In this document: one piece after another, positions 44,115 through 53,619 of the stretch
How the letters are laid out: each line of letters starts with the position of its first letter
Numbering within the stretch: position 1 is the stretch's first letter
Assembly: GCF_040833955.1 (NCBI RefSeq)
Contig: NZ_CP162134.1
Coordinates: 124,001 to 188,000 of the forward strand
Source: Leptospira sp. WS60.C2
Lineage (GTDB): Bacteria; Spirochaetota; Leptospiria; Leptospirales; Leptospiraceae
DNA length: 64,000 nucleotides
Reading direction: 5' to 3'
The notes under the pieces: generated by a model
The model's database searches: none
The model's input: the letters and a program-made list of their open reading frames with translations, nothing else
Told to the model about the DNA's origin: nothing
Made by a program: the position numbers and the translations under genes

Positions 44115-47100
44115 TCATCCGCCAATATTTACCATTTTTGAATCCTTCTCAATCAATTCTTTTTGTTTCCAAAGGAAATAGATCGCAGGATAAACTACAA
44201 GTTCTAATGCAAAACTTGTAACAAGCCCACCAACCATAGGAGCAGCGATTCGCTTCATCAGATCTGACCCTGATCCGGTGGCCCACATAATTGGCAATAG
44301 TCCAATGAATCCAGAAAGAACTGTCATCATCTTAGGTCGAATCCGATGCACTGCTCCTTCGATGATGGCAAGTTGGAGTATTCCTGCATTCATCTTTTTA
44401 TTTTGATTCTTATGCTTTTCATAGGAGAGATCTAAATACATGAGCATAAAAACTCCAGTCTCAGCATCTAATCCAAGCAATGCGATGATACCAACCCAAA
44501 CGGCAACAGAAACCTGGTAATCCAAAAGATACAATAACCAAAAAGCACCGATCATAGAGAAAGGAACCGCAGTTAAAACGATTGCCGTTTTTATTACAGA
44601 TTTTGTATTGATGTATAAAAGAAAGAAAATCAAAAGGAGCGTGATAGGAACCACAAACATCATCCGGTTTCTGACACGAATGATATTTTCATACTGACCA
44701 CTCCATTCTAGAAATACTCCTTTTGGAAGATTCACCTCTGTTTCAACTATGGACTTTAATCGATTTACAAATCCTAATAAATCCGTATCGGTTGTATCCA
44801 CATACACATACCCAGTCAAAAATCCATTTTCATCTCGGATCATGGTCGGGCCAATATTGTATTCAAGAGTCGCCAAATAACTCAAAGGAATATGGCCTCG
44901 ATTCGATATTGGAATGAGGACTTTCGAGATCATTTCTAAACTATCACGGTATTCCCTGGGATACCGAATTTGGATTGAATACCTCTCTCGTTTTTCAATG
45001 GTTGTGGAGATAGTTTCTCCTCCCAAAGCAGAAAGAATTGTGTTTTGAATGTCTTCGATGGTTAATCCATACTTGGCAGCAAGTTCCCTTTTAATTTTAA
45101 TATCAATATAATAACCACCCGAGGTTCTTTCAGCAAAGATAGACCGAACACCTTTTTCTTTTTTCAGTGCAGTTTCTATATTAATTCCGACCTCTTGGAT
45201 TTCTTCCAGATTTTCACCTAATACTTTGATACCGATTGGTGTACGAATACCCGTAGACAACATATCAATACGAGCTCTGATTGGTTGAGTCCAAGCATTC
45301 GAAAATCCTGGGATTTCCATTTGTTCGTTCATTTGTTTCACTAGGTCTTCTTTGGTAAGTCCACGTCTCCAGTCCTTCTCTGGTTTGAGAGTGACAACTA
45401 TCTCAAACATTGAGATGGGAGATGGATCAGTTGAAGTATCTGCCCTTCCAGCTTTTCCATACACCGATTCTACTTCTGGGAAACGAACTAACTTCTGGTC
45501 CATGATCTTTAACACTCGTTCGGCTTCCCCAATACTGATACCAGGAAGTGTGGTTGGCATATATAAGATAGAACCTTCATTGAGTGGAGGCAAAAACTCA
45601 GTCCCCAATTTGAAATAAATGGGAACTGTCAAAAGAAATAACAAAACCGCAGAAAGAACTGTCTTTTTCGGATGGTTCAAAACCATTTTCACCACAGGTT
45701 CGTATACTAAATACAAACGTTTGCTAATGGGATGGTTTTTCTCTGAATAATATTTACCTACAAAAATACCAGTTAGAATAGAATTCACAACGGGCGTAAA
45801 TTTGGTAAAGGGATCCATCCGCGTAAATAACATGCGAAACGCAGGATCAACGGTAATGGCAAGAATGGCAGCAATCGCCATCGTTACGTTCTTGGAAATG
45901 GCAAGCGGTCGAAATAATTTACCTTCTTGGTCCACTAAAGTAAAAATTGGGAAAAAGGCAACGGCAATGATGAGAAGAGAAAAAAATACGGAAGGCCCGA
46001 CTTCCAAAAGTGCTTCCAGTCGAATTGCATGGAAATCACCCACTCGACCCGAGGATTCCCATTCTTCCAATTTTTTATAAGCATTTTCCACTTCCACGAT
46101 TGCTCCATCCACGAGGACACCAATCGATAAAGCAATGCCTGCCAAGGACATCAAATTGGAACCTATGTCAGCCAAATACATCGGTAAGAAAGAAAGAATA
46201 ACTGCGATTGGTATGGTAAGGATCGGAACGATCGCAGAAGGAATGTGCCAAAGGAAAATTAAAATGATAATGGAAACAACTATAATTTCCTCCGTTAACT
46301 TTTCCTTCAATACATGAATGGTTTCATTGATAAGGATGGAACGATCATATGCAGGTTTGATTTTTAAACCTCTCGGCAAAGAAGCTTCCATAGATTTGAT
46401 TTTATCTTTTACCGATTCAATGACGCGCAGTGCATTTTCGCCATGCCTCATGATGATGATCCCAGAAACTTGGTCACCTTCGCCGTTCCAATCACCGACC
46501 CCACGCCTCAAGTCAGGTCCATCTACAATTTTGGCAACTTGTGATAAGTATATAGGAGTTCCCATAGAATTGGCACCTAACGAGATTTGTTCGATGTCTT
46601 CTTTCGACTGAACATAACCTCTTACACGGATCATGTATTCAGCACCACCAATTTCGAGTAACCTGGCTCCAATGTCGTCATTTGATTTACGTACCTTGTC
46701 GATCACTTCGTCCATATCGATTCCAAAAATTTGTAACTTCAAGGGATCGATCTGGATTTGGTATTGTTTTTTAAACCCTCCCACAGTGGCAACTTCCGCC
46801 ACTCCAGGGATAGAATTTAGTAGATACTTCAATTTAAAATCTTGGAAAGAACGAATTTCAGCCAAATCCATTTGGTTTGTTTCATCCACTAAAACATATT
46901 GGTAGATCCAACCAACACCCGTGGCGTCAGGCCCTAAACTTAAATTGACTCCCGTTGGTAAATTATTTTGTAATTGAGATATGTATTCATTCACACGTGA
47001 ACGTGCCCAATACAAGTCAGTTCCATCTTCAAAGATAACATACACAAAAGAATAACCAAAGTCAGAAAACCCACGAATTGCTTTTACTTTTGGTGCTCCT

Positions 47101-47318
47101 AACAATGACCTGACGATTGGATATGTAACTTGGTCTTCAATGATATCGGGGCTACGATCCCATTTGGAATAGATAATCACCTGTGTATCGGACATGTCCG
47201 GCAATGCATCCAAAGGGATGTGTTTCATAGCAAAAATCGACATTAAGACAAAAAATAATGCCGTAATGATAACCAAATACCGATTGTTAGCGGAAAATCT
47301 AATGATTGTGCTGATCAT
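44115..47318 (-). CDS. cusA: Heavy-metal efflux RND transporter (CusA-like)
   Basis: Inner-membrane proton-driven pump of 1067 residues exporting metal ions through a tripartite channel. RND features: N-terminal membrane segment, LDALPDMSDTQVIIYSKWDRSPDIIEDQVTYP, the membrane block SIGVLVDGAIVEVENAYKKLEEW, and the C-terminal membrane set with GIIALLGLDAETGVFML. Metal specificity: YMPTTLPG, MFEIVVTLKP and ARIDMLSTGIRTPIGIKV match the CusA Met-bearing cleft, so Cu(I)/Ag(I) is more likely than Zn/Co (by remembered comparison). The ATG at 47318 overlaps the adaptor gene by 20 bases. Last gene of a cusC-cusB-cusA order; downstream terminator visible. Confidence 0.9.
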   Translation of the reverse strand: MISTIIRFSANNRYLVIITALFFVLMSIFAMKHIPLDALPDMSDTQVIIYSKWDRSPDIIEDQVTYPIVRSLLGAPKVKAIRGFSDFGYSFVYVIFEDGTDLYWARSRVNEYISQLQNNLPTGVNLSLGPDATGVGWIYQYVLVDETNQMDLAEIRSFQDFKLKYLLNSIPGVAEVATVGGFKKQYQIQIDPLKLQIFGIDMDEVIDKVRKSNDDIGARLLEIGGAEYMIRVRGYVQSKEDIEQISLGANSMGTPIYLSQVAKIVDGPDLRRGVGDWNGEGDQVSGIIIMRHGENALRVIESVKDKIKSMEASLPRGLKIKPAYDRSILINETIHVLKEKLTEEIIVVSIIILIFLWHIPSAIVPILTIPIAVILSFLPMYLADIGSNLMSLAGIALSIGVLVDGAIVEVENAYKKLEEWESSGRVGDFHAIRLEALLEVGPSVFFSLLIIAVAFFPIFTLVDQEGKLFRPLAISKNVTMAIAAILAITVDPAFRMLFTRMDPFTKFTPVVNSILTGIFVGKYYSEKNHPISKRLYLVYEPVVKMVLNHPKKTVLSAVLLFLLTVPIYFKLGTEFLPPLNEGSILYMPTTLPGISIGEAERVLKIMDQKLVRFPEVESVYGKAGRADTSTDPSPISMFEIVVTLKPEKDWRRGLTKEDLVKQMNEQMEIPGFSNAWTQPIRARIDMLSTGIRTPIGIKVLGENLEEIQEVGINIETALKKEKGVRSIFAERTSGGYYIDIKIKRELAAKYGLTIEDIQNTILSALGGETISTTIEKRERYSIQIRYPREYRDSLEMISKVLIPISNRGHIPLSYLATLEYNIGPTMIRDENGFLTGYVYVDTTDTDLLGFVNRLKSIVETEVNLPKGVFLEWSGQYENIIRVRNRMMFVVPITLLLIFFLLYINTKSVIKTAIVLTAVPFSMIGAFWLLYLLDYQVSVAVWVGIIALLGLDAETGVFMLMYLDLSYEKHKNQNKKMNAGILQLAIIEGAVHRIRPKMMTVLSGFIGLLPIMWATGSGSDLMKRIAAPMVGGLVTSFALELVVYPAIYFLWKQKELIEKDSKMVNIGG

Positions 47319-48303
47319 TTTTATAACCACCTAACTTTAATTTTGACTCTGAATCTAAAAGAAAACTTGCTTTGGATACGATTTCATCATTTTCATCCAA
47401 ACCTTCCAGCACCTCGACCCATTCTGCGGAGGAAAACCCAACTTTTATTTTCTTCGGAGCATAATGGTTGGACTCAGTTTTCTGATACACCAAATCCGAA
47501 TTTCCAGTCGGGAGAATGGATTCTTTTGGAATTCTTAATACATTAGTTTTTTCAATCCCATAAGTCCCTTGTACATACATCTGTGGCTTAAAATATTCTT
47601 CGGGATCTTTCACCTCACACCAAACAGACAATGTCCTTGTGTCTTGGTTAATCAAATTTCCCATTGCCACAATTTTTGCCTTATGCAAACTATTTGTTTC
47701 GATCGGGTTAACTAAGTCGATGAACTTCCCTACCCTAAAATAAGAGAGATCATTTTCATAGACTTGGAATACTAATAATGCTGTATGGTTTGATCTACCT
47801 GTTAAGAATAGATCTGAATTTTTAGAAAGGATGTATTGGATCTGCTTTTCACTTAATCCTAATTTGGTGAAACGTAAACGGATTCCTTCCCGAATTTCCT
47901 TTCCCCATTCATTCCCAGAAGCGATTGATTTGTATTCATTGGCAGTCGAAAAGATCTCAGGATCATAAGCGACTTGTCCACTGAGATTGATTGTTTTACT
48001 GATAGCTCCCTTTGTCACAAGAACCGTATCTAAATTGAGAATTGATTGTTTATTCTCTGATAGTTTTAAATCAGGCTCTTTTGATTGGGTATGGTTTGTA
48101 TGTTCAGATTCAGGTTCAAGGAGTGGATCCTCTTTTTTTACAAGTGCCATCCCACAAATTGGGCATTCTCCTGGATGGTCCATTTCAATTTGAGGATGCA
48201 TCGGACAAGTATAAATATCTTTATGATTGTGTACGGTTCCCCCACAAGAAACCAAAAACAAAGACAGAATTAAGATAGGGAAAAGAATATATTTAACCTT
48301 CAT
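47299..48303 (-). CDS. cusB: RND periplasmic adaptor with N-terminal heavy-metal-binding motif (CusB-like)
   Basis: A 334-residue lipoprotein-type membrane fusion protein. The signal ends at LFLVSC (Cys20). The next segment is the heavy-metal-binding module YTCPMHPQIEMDHPGECPICGMALVKK, followed by a His-rich linker (HTNHTQ). The adaptor barrel begins at LSGQVAYDPE and continues to the end, finishing HNH. The expected lipoyl half-motifs and long helical hairpin are short or missing between 'YDPE' and the region 'KLGLSEKQIQ', so this is a compact adaptor. It overlaps cusC by 11 bases and cusA by 20, so translation is coupled. Confidence 0.88.
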   Translation of the reverse strand: MKVKYILFPILILSLFLVSCGGTVHNHKDIYTCPMHPQIEMDHPGECPICGMALVKKEDPLLEPESEHTNHTQSKEPDLKLSENKQSILNLDTVLVTKGAISKTINLSGQVAYDPEIFSTANEYKSIASGNEWGKEIREGIRLRFTKLGLSEKQIQYILSKNSDLFLTGRSNHTALLVFQVYENDLSYFRVGKFIDLVNPIETNSLHKAKIVAMGNLINQDTRTLSVWCEVKDPEEYFKPQMYVQGTYGIEKTNVLRIPKESILPTGNSDLVYQKTESNHYAPKKIKVGFSSAEWVEVLEGLDENDEIVSKASFLLDSESKLKLGGYKNDQHNH

Positions 48304-49666
48304 GATTTTCTCCTTCAGGCAACAAATGATTTGTTAGTTGTAATAATTTTAAAACTGATGACCAACGTTTGAATTGGATTTGATGCACTTGTGATTGAAC
48401 TTCCAATGATTCAGCGATAAAATCATAACTCTCACCTAATACACTATCCCCTTTAGCATACGATGAAAGTGATGATTTTATATTTTTTTGAAAAGAAGGC
48501 AATAGATTGTTTCTATAATTTTCGAGTCTTTGTTTATTGCCTAACCATGATTCAATCGTTGCCTGGTATTCCGTCTTAAGTCGAAGCCGCTCCTTTTCTT
48601 TTTCTTTTTGTAACCTCATCACTTTGATAGCATTTGATTGATTTAATTCATTTACTTTTGACAAAGACCATACTGGCACTCGTATGGTTACGCCTGCACT
48701 CCAAAGATCTCCTGCAAATTCAGGATTGTCCATGATGGCTAGGTTCAAAGGACCACTATCAAGCAAAAAAGGTTTACGCCTTCGTTGCATATAACTCACA
48801 AATACTTCGAAATCAGGTAAGTGTAAGATCTCATCTTTTTTGGATTCTACAACCGCCTTCGTTTGGTTCACTTCAGCATATTGGATCAGTGGGAATTTAG
48901 ATAACGAATCCACTGACAATTCCCGCTCAATTTTACTTTCTTTTTTAGTCAGATAGGAAATGATCTCTTCTTCCGTGATGGAACTTGAGCCGATAGACAT
49001 TGAATAAAAATCAAGGGATTGTCTTAATTCATTTAGAGTTATTGTTTTCTCAATCACTCTATCTTTAATTCTTTCCATTTGATTTTTGGTTTTAAGAACA
49101 TTTGATAACTTAAACTGTTCTGAAACATATTGAGAAGATTCCAATTTTACTTTGGTATTTAATTGTTTTTCAATGTTTTGTAGGTCATTTAATTCCCTTT
49201 CTATTGCAGCAACGGACAAAACCAATTCAAAGTATGTCCGAATGAATTCATTTTGAATCCAAACTCCACTCCAATAATCCAATTCAGAATCATTTTTTAG
49301 GATTTGTTTTTCTAAGTTTAACCTACCTGGGAAAGGAATTTCTTGTGAAATAGAATATTCTTTGCCCGTCATACTCGGTGTATCAGGTTTAGCCCGATCA
49401 GTATCAAATCCTGATCGGTATGGATACGACCTATATGCAAACCCAATTTTTGGGTCTGGATAAACATCCGCGTGTTTAGATCGAAACTCTTTCTCTTTCG
49501 ATTCCAAAAACTTCAATGATACTTCTGGATGTTTTTTTAATAATTCGTTTATTTTGCTATCAATACTGCTATTACCGCTTAGGTTACTCGCATCTACTTT
49601 AAACAAGAAGACTGAATTAATAAGCAATATAGTATATTTTAATATATTTATATAATGTTTTCTCAT
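48293..49666 (-). CDS. cusC: TolC-family outer-membrane efflux channel (CusC-like)
   Basis: A 457-residue outer-membrane factor. N-terminal signal-like segment (YTILLINSVFLFKVDA, cleavage after DAS or nearby), then two repeats of long helical hairpins: the first with KHPEVSLKFLESKEKEFRSKHADVYPDPKIGFAYR, the second with AGVTIRVPVWSLSKVNELNQSNAIKVMRLQKEKE. This matches TolC/CusC topology. It is the second gene of the metal operon after the Cys-rich protein (gap 38 bases), and its 3' end overlaps the adaptor. Confidence 0.88.
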   Translation of the reverse strand: MRKHYINILKYTILLINSVFLFKVDASNLSGNSSIDSKINELLKKHPEVSLKFLESKEKEFRSKHADVYPDPKIGFAYRSYPYRSGFDTDRAKPDTPSMTGKEYSISQEIPFPGRLNLEKQILKNDSELDYWSGVWIQNEFIRTYFELVLSVAAIERELNDLQNIEKQLNTKVKLESSQYVSEQFKLSNVLKTKNQMERIKDRVIEKTITLNELRQSLDFYSMSIGSSSITEEEIISYLTKKESKIERELSVDSLSKFPLIQYAEVNQTKAVVESKKDEILHLPDFEVFVSYMQRRRKPFLLDSGPLNLAIMDNPEFAGDLWSAGVTIRVPVWSLSKVNELNQSNAIKVMRLQKEKEKERLRLKTEYQATIESWLGNKQRLENYRNNLLPSFQKNIKSSLSSYAKGDSVLGESYDFIAESLEVQSQVHQIQFKRWSSVLKLLQLTNHLLPEGENHEG

Positions 49667-49704
49667 AATTTCCCTCCGATTTTATGTTTAAAAATCGAGT
49701 AGGT

Positions 49705-50133
49705 TTAGATGAGAAGTTTTATCGTTTTTTGTAAAACTAAGGAATCGTTCTGGAAAGAATAAGGGTTTAATTGGAATGTATGAAATGCAAAATTTGAAAT
49801 TGGTAATTCTACTGTAGATTCCAAATACAGTTTTTGAATGACGACCCGAACTAATTTAGAAAACTCAATTTGGAAGCGAATCTCATCCAATTTTGAAACT
49901 TCATTGCATTGACAAGAATTTCCTTTGGATGATTCTTCAGAATTCCCAGCTTCATTCGATTCTGCATGGCAGGGCATGACGTACTCTTGAGAACTTGCCG
50001 TTTCAATGTTTGTTTGTGCAATTCCAAATTTTGGGCAGGTGAAAAGCCCCGCCGTACAAACCAAAATAATGGCAATGGAAGTCAATACAAGGGCACTGAC
50101 AATCCTTCGTTCCTTTATTTTCTTGAGTTTCAT
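49705..50133 (-). CDS. Small Cys-rich membrane-anchored protein heading the metal efflux operon
   Basis: A 142-residue protein from the ATG at 50133 (AGGTGA upstream). A basic N-terminus is followed by one hydrophobic helix (IVSALVLTSIAIILVCTAGLF) and an exported region with CPKF, MPCHAESNEAGNS and GNSCQCNE, that is, Cys/His clusters spaced like metal ligands. I do not recognise the family; short proteins of this type often accompany copper efflux genes. It is the first gene of the cus unit and would act in the periplasm as a metal sensor or chaperone (inference). Confidence 0.65.
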   Translation of the reverse strand: MKLKKIKERRIVSALVLTSIAIILVCTAGLFTCPKFGIAQTNIETASSQEYVMPCHAESNEAGNSEESSKGNSCQCNEVSKLDEIRFQIEFSKLVRVVIQKLYLESTVELPISNFAFHTFQLNPYSFQNDSLVLQKTIKLLI

Positions 50134-50190
50134 ACGGTTCACCTACCAATTAGACAGAATCCCCATTCCAATGGAAGAGAAAAATCTTTT

Positions 50191-51504
50191 CTAGTTTGTG
50201 CCCTTCGCCTTCATCGAGTTCGGTTGCCCAGTGGACGCAAGGAGCGCTCTCCACAAAGTACTCTTTTCTGGTCGTAACACCTTTCGCTCAGCAATGGCAA
50301 GAGAGATGGGCATCACCGTGAATACATTGTTCCAAATTCCCACCACACATCCTGTGCGACCCGCAAACGCCGCATGCACTGCGTTTTGTGCCAAGAATCC
50401 ACAGAAGACCGAATCTTCCGCATTGGCCGGAACAGAACGAATGATGTAACTAGGATCTATGTATTTTAAATTGAGTGTGGTACCTTCTTTTTTAAAGTAC
50501 TCCGTGATTTTATCTTTCATAAAAACACCGATGTCCGCTAGTTTTTTGTTCCCAGACTGGTCTTTTTCCCCCTTGTCCTCGAAGTATTTTTGCCCAGCCC
50601 CTTCTGCAACAATCACAACCGCATGTCCTCTTCTTTTGACGCGGTCCATGAGGACTGGCAAAAAGGCACCTTCCCCTTCTAAATCAAAATCTTGTTCAGG
50701 GATCAGAACAAAGTTTACATTTTTGGAAGCAAGAGCTGAGTTCACAGCGATAAACCCTGAGTGGCGACCCATGAGTTTCACAAGACCAATTCCATTCGGT
50801 GCTCCTTTTGCTTCTTCATGAGCACAATTGACAGCTTCTACCGCCTTACTAAATGCAGTCGAGAACCCAAACGTCTTTTGGACGTAGTTGATATCATTGT
50901 CGATGGTTTTGGGAATGCCAACGATGGCGATGTCTTCTTTTCGTTTTTTGACCTCGGCTTGGATGGCTTGGGCACCGCGGAGTGTCCCATCTCCACCAAT
51001 ACAAAACAACATCTTGACCCCGTATAAAAAGAGAGTGTCGACCATATCCTCAATCTTCTGATTGCCACGGGAGGATCCTAAAATGGAGCCACCAAAATTC
51101 ATAATATGAGCCACTTTATCGGGAGTGAGTTCGATTGGTCTGTGGCCTGACTTTTTCACAAGACCTTCATATCCAAACGGAAAGCCAAGAATCCTCGGGA
51201 CTTTGTAACGATAATGCAATTCCATCACGAGTGCTCGGATCACATCGTTGATCCCAGGACAAAGACCACCGCAAGTCACAATCCCTGCGGTCACTTCTTC
51301 GGGTCGAAAGTAGATTTTTTGCTTTGGTCCAGCTTGTTCAAAAAACACTGGACTCGAATCGATTGTTTTTTTGGCATCTTCCTGCCCAGAAAAGATGGTT
51401 TGGAAGAGCACAACAGAATTGTCTTCTGTCCAGTAGTCGTACCCAGCGGGGTTTGGGATGGTACAAGGTCCAAATTGTTCTACTTTTGTATCGTTTTCAT
51501 TCAT
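50191..51504 (-). CDS. pfkA: ATP-type 6-phosphofructokinase
   Basis: Glycolytic enzyme of 437 residues. Motifs: [49 protein letters not shown] and [18 protein letters not shown] (not GGDD) and TIDND (not TIDGD) mark ATP rather than pyrophosphate as phosphate donor by the known rule. The extra N-terminal region (about 75 residues, with [14 protein letters not shown]) is typical of the long spirochaete/plant-like PFK group. ATG at 51504. It lies 48 bases upstream of the Cys-rich gene on the same strand; whether it is co-transcribed with the metal genes is unknown. Confidence 0.9.
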   Translation of the reverse strand: MNENDTKVEQFGPCTIPNPAGYDYWTEDNSVVLFQTIFSGQEDAKKTIDSSPVFFEQAGPKQKIYFRPEEVTAGIVTCGGLCPGINDVIRALVMELHYRYKVPRILGFPFGYEGLVKKSGHRPIELTPDKVAHIMNFGGSILGSSRGNQKIEDMVDTLFLYGVKMLFCIGGDGTLRGAQAIQAEVKKRKEDIAIVGIPKTIDNDINYVQKTFGFSTAFSKAVEAVNCAHEEAKGAPNGIGLVKLMGRHSGFIAVNSALASKNVNFVLIPEQDFDLEGEGAFLPVLMDRVKRRGHAVVIVAEGAGQKYFEDKGEKDQSGNKKLADIGVFMKDKITEYFKKEGTTLNLKYIDPSYIIRSVPANAEDSVFCGFLAQNAVHAAFAGRTGCVVGIWNNVFTVMPISLAIAERKVLRPEKSTLWRALLASTGQPNSMKAKGTN

Positions 51505-51588
51505 CGGTCTTACTTATAACAAAAAAAGACAGAGAGGAAAGCAAATTTCATTGCCAAACAAAGGAAAAGCAGGCAGAAATGCATTTAG

Positions 51589-52410
51589 ATGCTAAAAAAG
51601 GTCTTTTTCATTCCTCTTCTCGTGACCGTAACGAGTCTGTCCCTTTTAGCACAAGGTCTTCCCTTTTTCTCTAGTTATTCATTTACAGATCCAAAAGCTT
51701 CTCTCTTCCAAGTGGGTGGTTCACATAACGGAAATTTGGCGATCCTAATCCCGTTTCGTTTCCCCAAAGAGTTAGAACTCGGCTCCCAATCTGTTTTCTC
51801 AAAATCTGATGACCCAATGGCGGGCATTCAAATTTTTTCATCGGTCGTACCGTTTACCACCCTAAACCCATACCGAAATCCAGAAGGAAATTTTGATGTG
51901 AGACCTGACAGGTCGAATGTTGCAATGCTATCTTACCAGCCCAATGTCACCTATGTCTACTACCGCAATGGTTTTACATTTGATTTGGGCTTAAGTATGG
52001 GTCTTTCACTCAACCAAGGTTCGAGTGGCTATGTAGATGTAGCAGAATCCAAAGTGCGAATCAAATACAGACTCAATCGAAATCTGTTTTCTTTTATTAA
52101 AAATTCACGTTGGGAACTCTTCTTACAACTTTCCGAATTGCATCGTTTCGATACATCGGAGTACGCCAATCGGTTTAACTCGTCCATCAGAGCACAAGAA
52201 CCTTCCCGCACAAACTTCGTAGGAAGACAAGTCTATGTAACACCTGGAATCAGCATTTCCAATAGCAATCTTACATTTGAAGGAATGGTGAGAGTTCCTA
52301 TCAATGCTAGAGAAGCCGGTCGCACACTCGACGAACTCTGGGCACCTGAAATCCAAGGAAACCTGGGCCTCAAGTATTACATGCCCGTCACTCCTAGTCG
52401 TTCGAATTAA
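51589..52410 (+). CDS. Predicted outer-membrane beta-barrel protein
   Basis: A 273-residue exported protein. The signal peptide LKKVFFIPLLVTVTSLSLLAQG ends at an AQG cleavage. The mature part alternates polar and aromatic/hydrophobic residues (VTYVYYRNGFTFDLGLSMGLSL, ELFLQLSELHRF, GISISNSNLTFEGMVRVPI), typical of a transmembrane beta-barrel, and ends LKYYMPVTPSRSN. I do not recognise the family. It is divergent from pfkA and followed by repeat-like DNA, so it is probably a single-gene unit. Porin or surface protein are the likely roles. Confidence 0.65.
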   Translation: MLKKVFFIPLLVTVTSLSLLAQGLPFFSSYSFTDPKASLFQVGGSHNGNLAILIPFRFPKELELGSQSVFSKSDDPMAGIQIFSSVVPFTTLNPYRNPEGNFDVRPDRSNVAMLSYQPNVTYVYYRNGFTFDLGLSMGLSLNQGSSGYVDVAESKVRIKYRLNRNLFSFIKNSRWELFLQLSELHRFDTSEYANRFNSSIRAQEPSRTNFVGRQVYVTPGISISNSNLTFEGMVRVPINAREAGRTLDELWAPEIQGNLGLKYYMPVTPSRSN

Positions 52411-52469
52411 GAATAGAGCCGAAGAGCAAATACACCTAACAAAAGATAGGCGAACACATTCTTACATTC

Positions 52470-52670
52470 TTTAGCATGGGCGCCTCTAATCCGTTCGTGA
52501 CGAAAAATCATAAGAAAAACGACCGCGCTATCCGCTCCAATCTTTCCAAATTGATAGGAAACCAAAATCGTTTTTTGGTAAGGAAAGGATTTCCGCTACT
52601 ATCGCTGGCGCGGGGAGAACCAACGCAATCAATCGCAGTGATGCGAAATGACATAGAGGGGCACTGATGT
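52470..52670. repeat. Probable dispersed intergenic element
   Basis: About 200 bases without coding potential, with a higher GC content than the flanks. It holds GGGCGCCTCTAATCCGTTCG, GACCGCGCTATCCGCTCCAA and, near its other end, TTTCCGCTACTATCGCTGGC. The GCGC...CGCT blocks at both ends read like parts of an inverted repeat, and this wording resembles a sequence that I associate with Leptospira intergenic repeats. No copy elsewhere in the window was found. It borders the toxin-antitoxin genes. Confidence 0.4.
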
Positions 52671-52677
52671 CTCAATC

Positions 52678-53093
52678 TTAGCTAGGTTCCTCTTTGATTC
52701 TTAAATATTCATAAGGCGTAACAATTTTTAAACCTTTTATTTTTTCGAGAAGGAGAAGATCTTTCTCTCCAGTAATAATGAAATCAACATTTGCTGAAAA
52801 TCTAGTTTCTAGAATATCAAAATCATCCCTGTCTCTTAAATTGAAATAATGCTTTAAAGATTTATTTTTAATGAACGTGGTGTCATTTCTGATTTCCTCA
52901 AGAGAGAATTGAATAAAATCTTTTGGAAGTTTAAACTTAGGTCTAGTCAAAGTTTCTTCAATTTCATCGAGATTCCATTTGAAATATAACCAACAAAAAC
53001 TTCAGCGATTAAATCTTGAAGAACTAGTTTAGGTTTTCCATTCAAGAGAATGGCAGAAATGTAAATGTTTGTATCTAGGAGAACTTTGAACAT
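52678..53093 (-). pseudogene. PIN-domain toxin (VapC-like, COG1569 type), split by a frameshift
   Basis: RNase toxin gene read in two frames. The first frame starts at the ATG at 53093 with MFKVLLDTNIYISAILLNG (first catalytic Asp) and hits a stop at 52947-52949 after 48 residues. The rest continues in the next frame as NLDEIEETLTRPKF and then FNLRDRDDFDILETRFSANVDFIITGEKDLLLLE up to 52678, including the later acidic residues. Joining the two gives a normal PIN protein of about 138 residues; the shift is in the region 52965-52990, equivalent to one missing base. The stop of the antitoxin overlaps its start by one base (TAATG). Either the toxin is inactive, or there is a sequencing error or a programmed -1 shift. 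Confidence 0.8.
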
Positions 53094-53338
53094 TAAGAAG
53101 CCTTTTTATTTCTTCTAACAGTTTTAATTTCTCTAAAAATGTCAGCTTCTGTAAGATTTGATTTTTCGACTGATTTTGAACCAGGAGCGAAGATAGCTTG
53201 CCATTTAGATTTTTTCTCAATGTAAGCCCTTGCTGCTTCACGAATCAGTTCAGATCTAGATCTATGTTCCCTTTTTGCAATTTTATCAATTTCTTTTAAA
53301 AGAACTTTTCCGAAATAGATATTGAAAGTCTGGTTCAT
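53093..53338 (-). CDS. Ribbon-helix-helix antitoxin (CopG-like)
   Basis: An 81-residue DNA-binding antitoxin. The N-terminal half is a ribbon-helix-helix: a strand TFNIYFGKVLLKEIDKIA, then REHRSRSELIREAARAYIEKK. The C-terminal half is basic and probably neutralises the toxin. It is the first gene of the pair, as expected, and overlaps the toxin gene by one base. Autoregulation is likely via the palindrome just upstream. Confidence 0.85.
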   Translation of the reverse strand: MNQTFNIYFGKVLLKEIDKIAKREHRSRSELIREAARAYIEKKSKWQAIFAPGSKSVEKSNLTEADIFREIKTVRRNKKAS

Positions 53339-53349
53339 AGCTTCTCATA

Positions 53350-53368
53350 ATATACAATATTTGTATAT
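53350..53368. promoter_or_regulatory. Operator-like palindrome of the toxin-antitoxin operon
   Basis: ATATACAA-TAT-TTGTATAT, a perfect 8-bp inverted repeat, 11 bases upstream of the antitoxin start. Position and symmetry fit binding by a ribbon-helix-helix dimer and autorepression. Confidence 0.65.
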
Positions 53369-53619
53369 TTGTTAAATAGATACTCTTTTGATTTCTTACA
53401 AACGCCACACGAATGTGGCGATTCTTCCCCGCAATGTTCTAATGACCACAGCTTTTAATAGATATATGCATCACAAGTTTTTGATTGGGATCATCATATA
53501 CCGGATAAATGCTGGGAATGGTTTCGATTGACTCATTTGCGTTTGTCATGCCAACTCTTGCATGTTATTCGCATTGTATAGAGCAGCGACCAATCTAAAG
53601 ATAAACTATCTCCATTGCC
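53369..53619. other. Gene-free stretch upstream of the toxin-antitoxin pair
   Basis: It contains a perfect hairpin CGCCACA-CGAA-TGTGGCG at 53403-53420, a candidate terminator for metF on the minus strand (followed by a TTTGT stretch), and otherwise AT-rich sequence with short repeats of no clear function. No gene is supported. Confidence 0.45.

Noticed and set aside
50191..51504. Pyrophosphate-dependent phosphofructokinase
   Set aside because: The GGDGT and TIDND motifs indicate ATP as the phosphate donor.
52430..52460. Integron attC-like wording (CCTAAC) beside the toxin-antitoxin genes
   Set aside because: No matching inverse core site or integrase was found.
52940..53000. Programmed -1 frameshift in the PIN toxin
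   Set aside because: No in-frame slippery heptamer with a downstream structure is visible; a mutation or sequence error is simpler.
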